DNA of 10,813 bases from the NCBI GenBank assembly GCA_034439815.1, contig JAWXBD010000049.1, forward strand, positions 1 through 10,813. The letters run 5' to 3'. The first letter of the stretch is position 1; each line of letters begins with the position of its first letter. The DNA is from JAEUIT01 sp034439815 (GTDB taxonomy: Bacteria > Planctomycetota > Phycisphaerae > Phycisphaerales > SM1A02). The translations under genes and the position numbers were made by a program. The notes below the pieces were generated by a model. The model saw only the letters and a list, made by a program, of their open reading frames with translations, made no database searches and was not told the DNA's origin. This document shows positions 1 to 5,998 of this stretch, piece after piece.

Positions 1-299
1 GCATAATCGAGCAGGCGCAATAATGCCTGTCGGTCATAGCCTAGTGCGTCGGTCACACTTAAAATGGTTGGAATGTCTAACCCCCCGGTTTTACCGCTGG
101 GATAAAGTTTCAGCTGCCGACTGCAACGCAGCAGCACTTCCCATGCCTCGAACCCTTCCATCGAAAGCGGCTCGTTTTTGATGTAGGGGCATAACGGCTC
201 GTCCGTGCTCTGGCTTAACTCGCCTTTGCTGCACGGGAGGGCTTCGTCGTGGCATGTTCTGCAATATCCAGACCCGCCGCCGAAGTGCCATTTGCAGCG
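1..299 (-). CDS. Phage tail-assembly-type protein (DUF1799-like), partial, runs off the left edge
   Basis: Seen: the minus frame open from 299 down to base 1 reads like a conserved phage protein. It has a cysteine-rich start (RCKWHFGGGSGYCRTCHDE), then EPLCPYIKNEPLSMEGFEAW, then GGLDIPTILSVTDALGYD, and is still open at the window edge. Known: small proteins encoded between the major tail protein and the tape measure of tailed phages often have this shape, with a Cys pair, an EPL..E.AW segment and GLD...LG near the end, and act as tail-assembly chaperones; DUF1799 is the nearest family I recall. The frame has no ATG, GTG or TTG before an internal ATG well inside the conserved part, so 299 is where conserved-looking sequence begins, not a start codon. 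The open frame lies -1 relative to the small ORF at 215-355. GC content is clearly lower than in the genes to the right. Family assignment is from memory and moderate at best. Confidence 0.5.
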
Positions 300-355
300 A
301 GCCTGTATCCGTTTCTTCCTTCGACGAGTCCTGTCGCGACATCTCTCGCTTCCAT
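215..355 (-). CDS. Small phage ORF (46 aa) upstream of and overlapping the tail-assembly-type ORF
   Basis: Seen: ATG at 355-353, preceded by AAAGGGGGGATATCGCC, the clearest Shine-Dalgarno sequence in the window. This decides the start over the longer open frame that reaches 457. The protein begins MEARDVATGLVEGRNGYRLA and ends in a low-complexity basic tail (KPSRAAKAS). It overlaps the partial phage gene by about 85 bases and is offset by one frame (moving to the downstream frame is a -1 shift). Inferred: it is either the first of two overlapping tail genes or the 0-frame half of a frameshifted tail-assembly chaperone pair, as in lambda gpG/gpGT. No canonical X_XXY_YYZ slippery heptamer was found in the overlap. 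Another frame closes with a stop at 388-390, 32 bases upstream, which could be the end of the preceding phage gene. Confidence 0.5.
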   Translation of the reverse strand: MEARDVATGLVEGRNGYRLAANGTSAAGLDIAEHATTKPSRAAKAS

Positions 356-444
356 GGCGATATCCCCCCTTTGATTGCCCCGCGCCTTCAAGACCGGTTG
401 TGATCGAGCCGACGCGAAACTACCGCGCGAAAACAGGGGTTCCG

Positions 445-461
445 AAAAGTGCCGCACTTTT
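445..461. promoter_or_regulatory. 17-bp palindrome, candidate operator or hairpin
   Basis: Seen: AAAAGTGC, a single C, then GCACTTTT, a perfect 8-bp inverted repeat around one base, 28 bp upstream of the methyltransferase start. With a one-base centre it would be read as a double-stranded protein-binding site more naturally than as an RNA hairpin. The symmetric half-sites fit a dimeric repressor, but no known operator is recognised. It lies within the phage/chromosome transition, so it may belong to either side or mark a join. Confidence 0.3.
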
Positions 462-466
462 TCCGT

Positions 467-489
467 GAGATTGTGCGCGAGATTGTGCG
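467..489. repeat. 11-bp direct repeat abutting the methyltransferase start codon
   Basis: Seen: GAGATTGTGCG occurs at 467-477 and again at 479-489, separated by one base, ending immediately before the ATG at 490. It may be a small tandem duplication in the leader or a scar of the junction between the AT-richer phage segment and the GC-rich chromosome-type segment. Confidence 0.5.
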
Positions 490-1353
490 ATGGAACGTGC
501 GGACGATTTCGGCGGCACCTCGCAGTACAGTCACGAAGTGGATCGCGACGAGACCTCCTTCATTGGTCATTGCACGCTCGACTGGATGAACCCGATCGGC
601 CCGGCGGCGATCGCGCAGGTGCTGGGCGCGCTCGGCGCTCCGGCGACGGCGCTCGACATCGGTTGCGGCAAGGCCGCGCTCCTGCGCGAGATCGCGCGGC
701 GGCATCGAACCGCCGGCATCGGCATCGACCGCTCGCCGTGGGTGATCGCAGCGGCGCGCAGCGCCATCGCGCGTGATGGACTGAACGACCGGGTCACGCT
801 TCTGCGCGGCGACGCGCGTGAACAGCTCGCGATATGCGGTCAGCAGACCTTCGATGTCGTCGCATGCCTCGGCGCGTCGCACGCGCTCACCTCGCTCGCC
901 GAAACAATCGCCAAACTCGCGCCGTTCGTGCGCCCGCGCGACTCTGCGCACACTGAACGCGGCGGACGTCTCGTCCTCGGCGAGGGCTACTGGCGGCGCG
1001 AACCGACCGCTGCCTACCTTGCGGCCACCGGAATCGAGCGGGAGGAGCTGCGCCCGCTCGGCGAACTCACTGCGTCGATCGAATCCGCCGGACTCGTCAT
1101 CGAGCGGACGGTGACTGCGACGCAGGCCGACTTCGACCGGTATGAAGAAACCTACGCCGCGAACCTCGAGCGATTCGCGACGGCGCACGAACACGATGGC
1201 ACCGATGCGAGCGCGGTGATCAGAGCGCGGATCCGGCCGTGGTTCGAGGCATTCTGCGCCGACCGCACGCGCCGCAGCGACGGAACGGAAGGCTCAGCGA
1301 TGGGATTCGCGGTGATGGTGGCCCCGGGGGAAAGGATGAAGGATGAAGGATGA
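490..1353 (+). CDS. Class I SAM-dependent methyltransferase
   Basis: A 287-aa soluble protein with a Rossmann-type methyltransferase core. Motif I (nucleotide loop) is ALDIGCGKAALL at about 54-65; the acidic end of strand 2 is GIGID (D80), expected to bind the ribose of SAM; GDAR sits at 108-111 and the strand-4 motif FDVVACLGASHA at 121-132. The substrate cannot be told from sequence; the N-terminus (GGTSQYSHEVDRDETSF) and the late segment FDRYEETYAANLERF are probably substrate-facing. The ATG at 490 is the only ordinary start, because an in-frame TGA lies at 466-468. There is no Shine-Dalgarno sequence. The last seven residues (ERMKDEG) are encoded by a heptamer array that runs through the stop codon, so the C-terminus has probably been rewritten by the repeat. 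It is convergent with the TPR-YggX gene. Confidence 0.85.
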   Translation: MERADDFGGTSQYSHEVDRDETSFIGHCTLDWMNPIGPAAIAQVLGALGAPATALDIGCGKAALLREIARRHRTAGIGIDRSPWVIAAARSAIARDGLNDRVTLLRGDAREQLAICGQQTFDVVACLGASHALTSLAETIAKLAPFVRPRDSAHTERGGRLVLGEGYWRREPTAAYLAATGIEREELRPLGELTASIESAGLVIERTVTATQADFDRYEETYAANLERFATAHEHDGTDASAVIRARIRPWFEAFCADRTRRSDGTEGSAMGFAVMVAPGERMKDEG

Positions 1354-1413
1354 AGGAAGAAGGGTGAAGGATGTAAAAGTCGTCCTTCTGCCTTCTTCCT
1401 TTTCACTTCTTAC
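1334..1413. repeat. Inverted pair of phased heptamer (GGATGAA-type) arrays between convergent genes
   Basis: Seen: on the plus strand 1334-1375 is six heptamers in exact phase: GGATGAA three times, then GGAAGAA, GGGTGAA and GGATGTA. On the minus strand 1413-1379 is five more: GTAAGAA, GTGAAAA, GGAAGAA, GGCAGAA, GGACGAC. The left array covers the last codons and stop of the methyltransferase; the right array covers the stop and last two codons of the TPR-YggX gene. Units resemble the array at 9739-9780, and GGAAGAA is present in all three. This resembles the short tandemly repeated heptamers known from some cyanobacteria, though the family here is not one I can name. Confidence 0.8.
1353..1401. 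terminator. Long stem-loop between convergent genes, possible bidirectional terminator
   Basis: Seen: an 11-bp perfect stem pairs 1353-1363 (AAGGAAGAAGG) with 1391-1401 (CCTTCTTCCTT); after a 2x2 mismatch a second 6-bp stem pairs GAAGGA 1366-1371 with TCCTTC 1383-1388 around an 11-base loop. It lies exactly between the stops of two convergent genes. The stem is purine on one arm and pyrimidine on the other and is not GC-rich, so it is not a textbook intrinsic terminator, although the right arm is followed by a short T run for plus-strand transcripts. Confidence 0.4.
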
Positions 1414-2053
1414 TTTCCTCAATCTCGCTCATGACTTCGGCATCGATCCCGAGAAACTCGCGCATTTGCGCGTCGTACACGTCCTGATCGCGCTCTCGTG
1501 AGAAGTCGAGCCGCATCTCGTTGATGACCTTGGTCCCCTGGCCGATCCAGTCGTTCCACGTTTCCGCCGAGATGTTCGCCGCGATCCATGCGCCGACGGG
1601 ACCGCGAAACGGTGGCTTCTCCAGTTTCGTGCCAGGCTTTCCCGTGCGCCGGCACACGAACGTGCCGCTGGCGCGCAGCCGTTCGGCGGCTTGATCGACT
1701 TCCTTGCTGAGCTGCGGCGGCTCACGCCCCACGCTGCGCAGCAGTTCCGCCATCGCGGTCTGCGGCATGCGGTCGCCCTTGGCTGCGGCAACGGTGTATC
1801 CCTTCTCCAGGAACTGCACCGCCTTGTCGGTCCACCCCGCGTCGATCATCGCCTTGCCGCCCAGCTGGAACGCCTTGCTCATGTCGGGATTGAGCGCCAC
1901 GCAGCGTTCCATCGCGAGCGACGCCTCACCCGCCCGGCCCGCCTGTAGATAGGCATTGCCGAGACTGAAATGAGCCATGTCGTTGTCGGGATCCGCCGAC
2001 GCCATCTTCTCGAACTGGGCGATGCGGGCCGTAAGCGCGTCAAGCGAAGTCAT
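1403..2053 (-). CDS. TPR protein with a C-terminal YggX-like Fe(II)-trafficking domain
   Basis: 216 aa. Residues 1-110 form two or so tetratricopeptide repeats (DPDNDMAHFSLGNAYLQAGR, then NPDMSKAFQLGGKAMIDAGW). Residues 120-204 match the shape of YggX: a GTFVCRR strand with the conserved single cysteine (C134; E. coli YggX has it at position 7), then PPFRGPVGAWIAANISAETW and KVINEMRLD, the family hallmarks G..I...IS...W..W and INE..L. Known: YggX is an ~90-aa cytosolic protein linked to iron trafficking and protection of Fe-S clusters from oxidation, normally free-standing. Here it appears fused to a TPR scaffold, implying a protein partner. The ATG at 2053 sits 6 bases after a -10-like TACGCT. 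Its 3' end runs into an inverted heptamer array. The TPR call is strong and the YggX call fairly strong. Confidence 0.8.
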   Translation of the reverse strand: MTSLDALTARIAQFEKMASADPDNDMAHFSLGNAYLQAGRAGEASLAMERCVALNPDMSKAFQLGGKAMIDAGWTDKAVQFLEKGYTVAAAKGDRMPQTAMAELLRSVGREPPQLSKEVDQAAERLRASGTFVCRRTGKPGTKLEKPPFRGPVGAWIAANISAETWNDWIGQGTKVINEMRLDFSRERDQDVYDAQMREFLGIDAEVMSEIEESKK

Positions 2054-2059
2054 GCGGAC

Positions 2060-2088
2060 AGCGTAGTGCGCACGGCTCGATGCGTCGA
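2060..2088 (-). promoter_or_regulatory. Candidate leaderless promoter of the TPR-YggX gene
   Basis: Seen on the minus strand: TCGACG (2088-2083; 4 of 6 to TTGACA), a 17-base spacer, TACGCT (2065-2060; TAnnnT), then six bases and the ATG at 2053. A start 6-7 bases after the -10 hexamer would give a transcript beginning at or next to the start codon. Inferred, not proven. Confidence 0.4.
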
Positions 2089-2120
2089 GCAGCGAGGGGC
2101 GATGCGCGCCCGCCGCCTGC

Positions 2121-2126
2121 TATCCT
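2121..2126 (+). promoter_or_regulatory. Possible -10 element of the dihydroorotate dehydrogenase gene
   Basis: TATCCT lies 11 bases before the ATG at 2138 in the short divergent spacer shared with the TPR-YggX gene. No convincing -35 hexamer is seen at the expected distance. The leader would be only a few bases, and no Shine-Dalgarno sequence is present. Confidence 0.25.
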
Positions 2127-2137
2127 TCCGGCCCGAC

Positions 2138-3127
2138 ATGACGCTCCCACCGGCGATATTTCCGCGCCTTGCTACCCCGGGCCTTGCTACCCCGGGCCTT
2201 GCTACCCCGGGCCTTGCTACAGAGCTCTGCGGCGTCCGACTTGCAAACCCGGTCATCGCGGCTGCGGGAACCTGCGGATACGTGCGCGAACTGGCCGATG
2301 CGCTCGACCCTGCGGCGCTCGGCGCCATCACAACCAAATCCATCACGCGCGAGCCGCGCGAAGGGAATGCCCCGTGGCGCATGTGGGGCGTTCCCGGCGG
2401 CATGCTCAACGCGATCGGTCTCGCCAACATCGGGCTCGAGCGTTTTCTCGCGGAAAAGCTGCCCGGTGCCGCGTCGCTCGGCTGCACGCTCATCGGTTCG
2501 ATGGCGGGTCATTCGATCGACGACTACCTGGCGCTTGCAGCGGCATTCGATCGCGAGCCGCTCATTCCCATCGTCGAACTCAACGTGTCGTGTCCGAACA
2601 CCGCGGACGGACTGCAGTTCGGCGAGCACCCGCCGAGTCTGCTCGCATTGCTGCGCACCGTGCGTCCAGCACTCGGCCGCACGAAGATGCTCGTCAAACT
2701 CTCACCGAACGTCGGCGACATCGTCGCGATGGCCCGCGCCGCGATCGATGGCGGCGCCGACGGACTCACCCTCATCAACACCGTGAGCGCCATGGCGATC
2801 GATGTCGAGTCGCGAACGACCCGACTCTCGCGCGGCGCCGGCGGCATGAGCGGACCTGCGATCCATCCGCTCGCCGTGCGCATGGTGCACGACGTCTATC
2901 ATCACGTGGCGCGCGACGCGAAGATCCCGATCGTCGGACTGGGCGGTGTCGACGTGTGGCAGGACGCAGCGGAATTTGTGCTGGCTGGCGCAACGTGCGT
3001 CGGTATCGGCACCGGACTCTTCGTTGATCCCCGCACGCCGATCGCCGTGATCAAGGGGCTCGACCGCTGGGTGGAACGGCAGGGGTGCTCCTCCATCCGC
3101 GAACTGATCGGAGCAGTGCGCGCGTAG
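2138..3127 (+). CDS. pyrD: Dihydroorotate dehydrogenase, class 1B-like
   Basis: 329 aa, cytosolic FMN enzyme oxidising dihydroorotate to orotate in pyrimidine synthesis. Seen: LANPVIAAAGTCGY (35-48), TTKSITREPREGNAPW (65-80), the NAIGLANIGL loop (91-100), catalytic-loop NVSCPN with Cys152 as the expected base, KLSPNV (187-192), LINTVSAMAID (212-222), SGPAIHPL (238-245) and the phosphate-binding GLGGV and GTGLF near 267-294. Cysteine as base marks class 1; the sequence fits the 1B type, which uses NAD+ through a PyrK subunit that is not in this window. The longer open frame reaches back to 1970, but the first 56 codons overlap the start of the divergent TPR gene and look like non-coding shadow, so the ATG at 2138 is chosen. 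Homology starts near residue 28; residues 11-28 are a repetitive LATPG insert encoded by a 15-bp tandem repeat. Confidence 0.9.
   Translation: MTLPPAIFPRLATPGLATPGLATPGLATELCGVRLANPVIAAAGTCGYVRELADALDPAALGAITTKSITREPREGNAPWRMWGVPGGMLNAIGLANIGLERFLAEKLPGAASLGCTLIGSMAGHSIDDYLALAAAFDREPLIPIVELNVSCPNTADGLQFGEHPPSLLALLRTVRPALGRTKMLVKLSPNVGDIVAMARAAIDGGADGLTLINTVSAMAIDVESRTTRLSRGAGGMSGPAIHPLAVRMVHDVYHHVARDAKIPIVGLGGVDVWQDAAEFVLAGATCVGIGTGLFVDPRTPIAVIKGLDRWVERQGCSSIRELIGAVRA
2166..2220. repeat. 15-bp in-frame tandem repeat (3.7 copies) in the pyrD N-terminus
   Basis: Seen: GCCTTGCTACCCCGG at 2166-2180, 2181-2195 and 2196-2210 without a mismatch, plus ten bases of a fourth copy to 2220. In the pyrD frame it encodes LATPG repeats directly before the conserved enzyme domain. 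Perfect identity implies recent slippage, and changes in copy number would preserve the frame. Confidence 0.95.
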
Positions 3128-3138
3128 CGCCGTCACCC

Positions 3139-3561
3139 ATGCTTGGCCGGAAAGAGCGTGAACGGTTTGACGCACTGTTCGAGGATGTCCTCGAATCGAT
3201 GCCGGCGGCAGTGCACGCGCTCCTCGAGGAAGCGCCGGTGGTGCTCGATGACGCGCCGTCAGCAAAGCTGGCGCTTGAGCTTGGTCTTGATCGCGACGAG
3301 GAGGCGCTGTGCGGACTGCACAGCGGCATTCCGCTCACCGAGCGCTCAGTGAACGACTCGGGTCAGTTGCCCGATGTCATTCATCTGTTCCGAGAAGGCA
3401 TCATCGATCATGCCGGCGGCTGGGACGAAGGCGAAGATGAAGAGGGGCCGTACGGCGGCGAGGCGCGCATTCGTCAGGAGATCCGCATCACGCTGCTGCA
3501 TGAACTCGGCCACCACTTCGGACTCGACGAACAGGATCTTGAACGGCTCGGCTACGCGTGA
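3139..3561 (+). CDS. Small zincin-like metallopeptidase-family protein (PF06262 type)
   Basis: 140 aa. The C-terminal HELGHHFGLDEQDLERLGY (121-139) carries the HExxH zinc motif (H121, E122, H125) followed by the conserved GLDE.DL.RLG tail of the PF06262 minimal-zincin family. Upstream FDALFEDVLESMP (10-22), the acidic VVLDDAP and the LPDVIHLFREGI strand (77-88) also fit that family, which is normally about 110-150 aa and has no proven protease substrate. The ATG at 3139 is 11 bp after the pyrD stop and gives a family-like N-terminus; the frame is open upstream inside pyrD but without matching sequence. Same strand and close spacing suggest co-transcription with pyrD. It is convergent with the membrane-protein gene, 9 bp away. 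Confidence 0.85.
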   Translation: MLGRKERERFDALFEDVLESMPAAVHALLEEAPVVLDDAPSAKLALELGLDRDEEALCGLHSGIPLTERSVNDSGQLPDVIHLFREGIIDHAGGWDEGEDEEGPYGGEARIRQEIRITLLHELGHHFGLDEQDLERLGYA

Positions 3562-3570
3562 GTGCGCCGC

Positions 3571-4287
3571 TTACCGCGGGCGGACCGACACATCGGACGA
3601 GACGTCTGTCGGCAGCTTCGCGTGCAGTTCGGCCTGCAGTGCTTCAAGATGAATGTTGGACGGCACCATGGCATCGATGACCACGCGCCGGCGCAGTTCG
3701 GAGAACGCGATCGATGTCACACGGCACTGACGCGCGACGAGATGTGTGCGCAGTTCGGCGATCGACGTGCGCAGATCGGCGCGCCCGCTCAGATGAATCC
3801 TGATACGGCAGCCGCTGTGCGCATCGAGCCAGAAGAGCGCGAACCACACGAACAGTGTGAAGAGGAGAGCGAGCGCCCATTGTCCGAGTCCGCAGCAGAT
3901 GCCGATCAGGACGACGATAATCGCCTGGACCGCGAGCTTCGGATGGATCGTCGCGCCGGCGAGGCGCATCGCGAGCCCTGCGCCGATGAGCGCGAACGCG
4001 AGCAGCGGATGAATTGTGACCAGCAGTGCGATCATCGCGCCGGCGATGCCGAGCAGCAGCAGCACCTTCCGGTCGGCACTGTCTCGGATGACATCGGCAC
4101 GCGTGGGTCGGCTCGGATGACGCGCGATGAGCCAGGCGCAGGCGACGGCCAGCAGCAGCGCGAGCAGCACCGGCACGAAGCGGATCGGCTCGCTGAACTG
4201 CCCGATGCTGCGATCGAGCGTGAACCACCCTTCGGCGGGCGGGCGCAGCGGAACGAGTGTGAGCAGTTGATCGGGAATGCACCGCAC
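3571..4287 (-). CDS. Membrane protein, MgtC/DUF4956-like, with ACT-like C-terminal tail
   Basis: 238 aa. Hydrophobic segments at about 36-55, 74-93, 95-109, 117-134 and 136-154 suggest four or five membrane helices. These are followed by a soluble ~80-residue tail, RIRIHLSG then alternating helix/strand pattern to PTDVSSDVSVRPR, compatible with a beta-alpha-beta-beta ACT-like fold. The run FALIGAGLAMRLAG, HPKLAV, IGICCGLGQ resembles the core of DUF4956/MgtC-type proteins, whose helices around a glycine-rich loop precede a small cytoplasmic domain. That resemblance is from memory and only moderate. The start is a GTG at 4287, since no ATG or TTG lies between the upstream in-frame stop near 4320 and this codon. 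The opposite-strand frame here is composition shadow: it is almost all charged residues, whereas this strand gives clean membrane helices. Confidence 0.65.
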   Translation of the reverse strand: MRCIPDQLLTLVPLRPPAEGWFTLDRSIGQFSEPIRFVPVLLALLLAVACAWLIARHPSRPTRADVIRDSADRKVLLLLGIAGAMIALLVTIHPLLAFALIGAGLAMRLAGATIHPKLAVQAIIVVLIGICCGLGQWALALLFTLFVWFALFWLDAHSGCRIRIHLSGRADLRTSIAELRTHLVARQCRVTSIAFSELRRRVVIDAMVPSNIHLEALQAELHAKLPTDVSSDVSVRPR

Positions 4288-4388
4288 GAAGCCGACGATC
4301 GTACTCGCTTGAACACGTCACGCGCGCAGCGGCGTTCGCGCGAGCTGGCATGAAGGGCCGAGAATTCGCGCAAATGTGCTGTCTGCGA

Positions 4389-4416
4389 TTGATCGCGCAC
4401 GACCAGCGCGCACACT
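4389..4416 (+). promoter_or_regulatory. Candidate leaderless promoter of the dockerin-protein gene
   Basis: TTGATC (4389-4394; 4 of 6 to TTGACA), a 16-base spacer and CACACT (4411-4416; keeps the A2 and T6 positions of a -10) end exactly six bases before the ATG at 4423. It lies in the 135-bp divergent gap with the membrane-protein gene. The -10 is weak taken alone. Confidence 0.3.
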
Positions 4417-4422
4417 GCGGTC

Positions 4423-5994
4423 ATGCATCGACTCTCTGTCTGGACCACGGGATGTGTTCTCCTGCTCGCACTTGTCACTGCCGCGCCGGGACAATGGATC
4501 GCTGACGCGGCGCTCAACACGCCGGTGTGCGACGCCGTCGGCGACACCGTGCAGCCGAAGGTCGCGCCGGCACCAGACGGCGGAACGTACGTGTCGTGGT
4601 TTGACAATCGCGATGGCGGGTACGACGTGTACCTGCAGCGGATCACGCGCGACGGCGTGGCGCTGTGGGCGACGAACGGGATTCTTATCGCGGACCTCGC
4701 GAATTCCTCGACGCAGGACTACGGACTGTGCGCTGACGGCGCGGGTGGCGTCTACCTCGCGTTTCTCGATACACGTTTCGGCGGCACCGTCGTCACGGTG
4801 ACGCGCGTCGATCAGGACGGCGTGCAGGTCTGGGGCAGCACCGGCAAGCAGGTGTCCAACGGCGGCTCCGTCGGACAGCCCGCGGTCGCCCTGTCCGGCG
4901 ACGGCCGTCCGGTTGCCGCATGGGTTCGTGACAGCGTGACGGAAGCGCGGCGTCTCGAGCCGGACGGAACGTTCGCGTGGCCTGTCCCCGTGACGCTGAG
5001 CGCGCCGGCGGCGCAGCTGTGGGTGGCGGATGCGCAGTCAGGCGACGGAACGAGCGTGATTCTCTCGATGGTGCGGCAGACCGGCTTTGCCGGCGCGAAG
5101 ACGCTGTGGGCGCAGAAGCTTGACGCCTCGGGCGCGTCGCTCTGGCCGCGGGCGCACGTCAAGGTGTTCACGGCGGGATCGCTGCAGTTTGGCAACTTTC
5201 CGAACTTTCTGAGTGACGGTGCGGGCGGCGCGGTCTTCGCGTTCTACACCACGGGACCGCTGCAGAGCTGGGCACAGCGCGTCACCGCCGACGGTTCACC
5301 TGCGTGGGGAGCGAATGGCATCGCGGTCACGGTCACCAGTGCAGGTCGCGAGCGCACCGGCCCGGGATTCGCATTCGATCCCGTCACGCAGCGCACGTAT
5401 GTGGCGTGGGAAGAGCGCATCGCAAACACATCGCAGTACGGCGTCACCGCGCAGGCATTTGACGCGGGCGGCGCGCGGCTGTGGGGTGATGACGGCACGG
5501 TCATCGAACCGGTCGTCGCCAACTTCGGCACGCACGATATCGAAGGGGAAGTGTTCGACGGCCACGCGACATTCGCGTATGTGCGCGACCTCGCGTTCAA
5601 CAACGGAACGCTGTTCGCCGCGCAGCTTGATGACAGCGGCGCGCTGCTGCTGAACTCGCCACTCGCGTTGTCCTCCACAGCAAGCGGTCACAGCCGTGTT
5701 GAAACCATCTTCAACGCAGGTCCGTGGGGCGCCTCATTCGTCGCGATTTGGCAAGACAGCCGCGACGGCGACCAGAATCTCTACGGACAGGCCATGAATC
5801 CCGACGGTTCACTGGGACCGCCGGAGCGCGAAACGATCGTGGGCGATCTCGACGGCGACGGGCTCGTGAATGCGACGGATCTCGCGATCCTGCTGGGTGC
5901 CTGGGGCAGCACGAAGGGAAGTCCGGCCGATCTCGACGGAAACGGTGCGGTCGATGCGGCGGACCTTGCGGTGCTTCTCGGGGCGTGGAGCTGA
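4423..5994 (+). CDS. Secreted repeat protein with C-terminal type I dockerin
   Basis: 523 aa. A signal peptide is evident: basic MHR, a hydrophobic core to about residue 20, and a likely cut near AAPG-Q. The body repeats a motif of the form [RK]-hydrophobic-x-x-[DS]-G-x-x-x-W-x-x-x-G about every 55 residues: near 73-86, 128-141, 177-186, 231-241, 286-299, 345-358 and more weakly 400-410. Intervening DGAGGVYLAF-type strands, and matching WFDNRDGG at 59-66 and WQDSRDGD at 443-450, suggest a closed beta-propeller. Residues 474-523 are a duplicated calcium-binding dockerin repeat (GDLDGDGLVNATDLAILLG, then DLDGNGAVDAADLAVLLG). Such dockerin tails are widespread on exported Planctomycetota proteins and need not imply a cellulosome. 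No catalytic site is visible. Family and role beyond this are unknown. Confidence 0.85.
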   Translation: MHRLSVWTTGCVLLLALVTAAPGQWIADAALNTPVCDAVGDTVQPKVAPAPDGGTYVSWFDNRDGGYDVYLQRITRDGVALWATNGILIADLANSSTQDYGLCADGAGGVYLAFLDTRFGGTVVTVTRVDQDGVQVWGSTGKQVSNGGSVGQPAVALSGDGRPVAAWVRDSVTEARRLEPDGTFAWPVPVTLSAPAAQLWVADAQSGDGTSVILSMVRQTGFAGAKTLWAQKLDASGASLWPRAHVKVFTAGSLQFGNFPNFLSDGAGGAVFAFYTTGPLQSWAQRVTADGSPAWGANGIAVTVTSAGRERTGPGFAFDPVTQRTYVAWEERIANTSQYGVTAQAFDAGGARLWGDDGTVIEPVVANFGTHDIEGEVFDGHATFAYVRDLAFNNGTLFAAQLDDSGALLLNSPLALSSTASGHSRVETIFNAGPWGASFVAIWQDSRDGDQNLYGQAMNPDGSLGPPERETIVGDLDGDGLVNATDLAILLGAWGSTKGSPADLDGNGAVDAADLAVLLGAWS

Positions 5995-5998
5995 TGGG

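Noticed and set aside
215..299. Canonical slippery heptamer in the phage ORF overlap
   Set aside because: Segments such as AGAAAC, GCAAAT and GCAAAG were checked in the 0 frame and none fits X_XXY_YYZ, so no slip site is annotated.
445..461. Resemblance of the palindrome to the Pasteurellaceae uptake sequence AAGTGCGGT
   Set aside because: It differs at the last core base, occurs once, and the organism is unlike that family. Treated as chance.
388..1194. Long minus-strand open frame opposite the methyltransferase
   Set aside because: Its sequence is Arg-rich composition shadow. The plus strand shows ordered methyltransferase motifs, so it is not a gene, although its last codons (stop at 388-390) could belong to a preceding phage gene.
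1970..2137. N-terminal extension of dihydroorotate dehydrogenase back to 1970
   Set aside because: It overlaps the start of the divergent TPR gene and its promoter and has Arg-rich shadow composition with no family similarity.
3562..4353. Plus-strand open frame of 263 codons opposite the membrane protein
   Set aside because: The translation is almost entirely charged and polar (D, E, R, Q, H), the complement of hydrophobic codons. The minus strand gives clean membrane helices.
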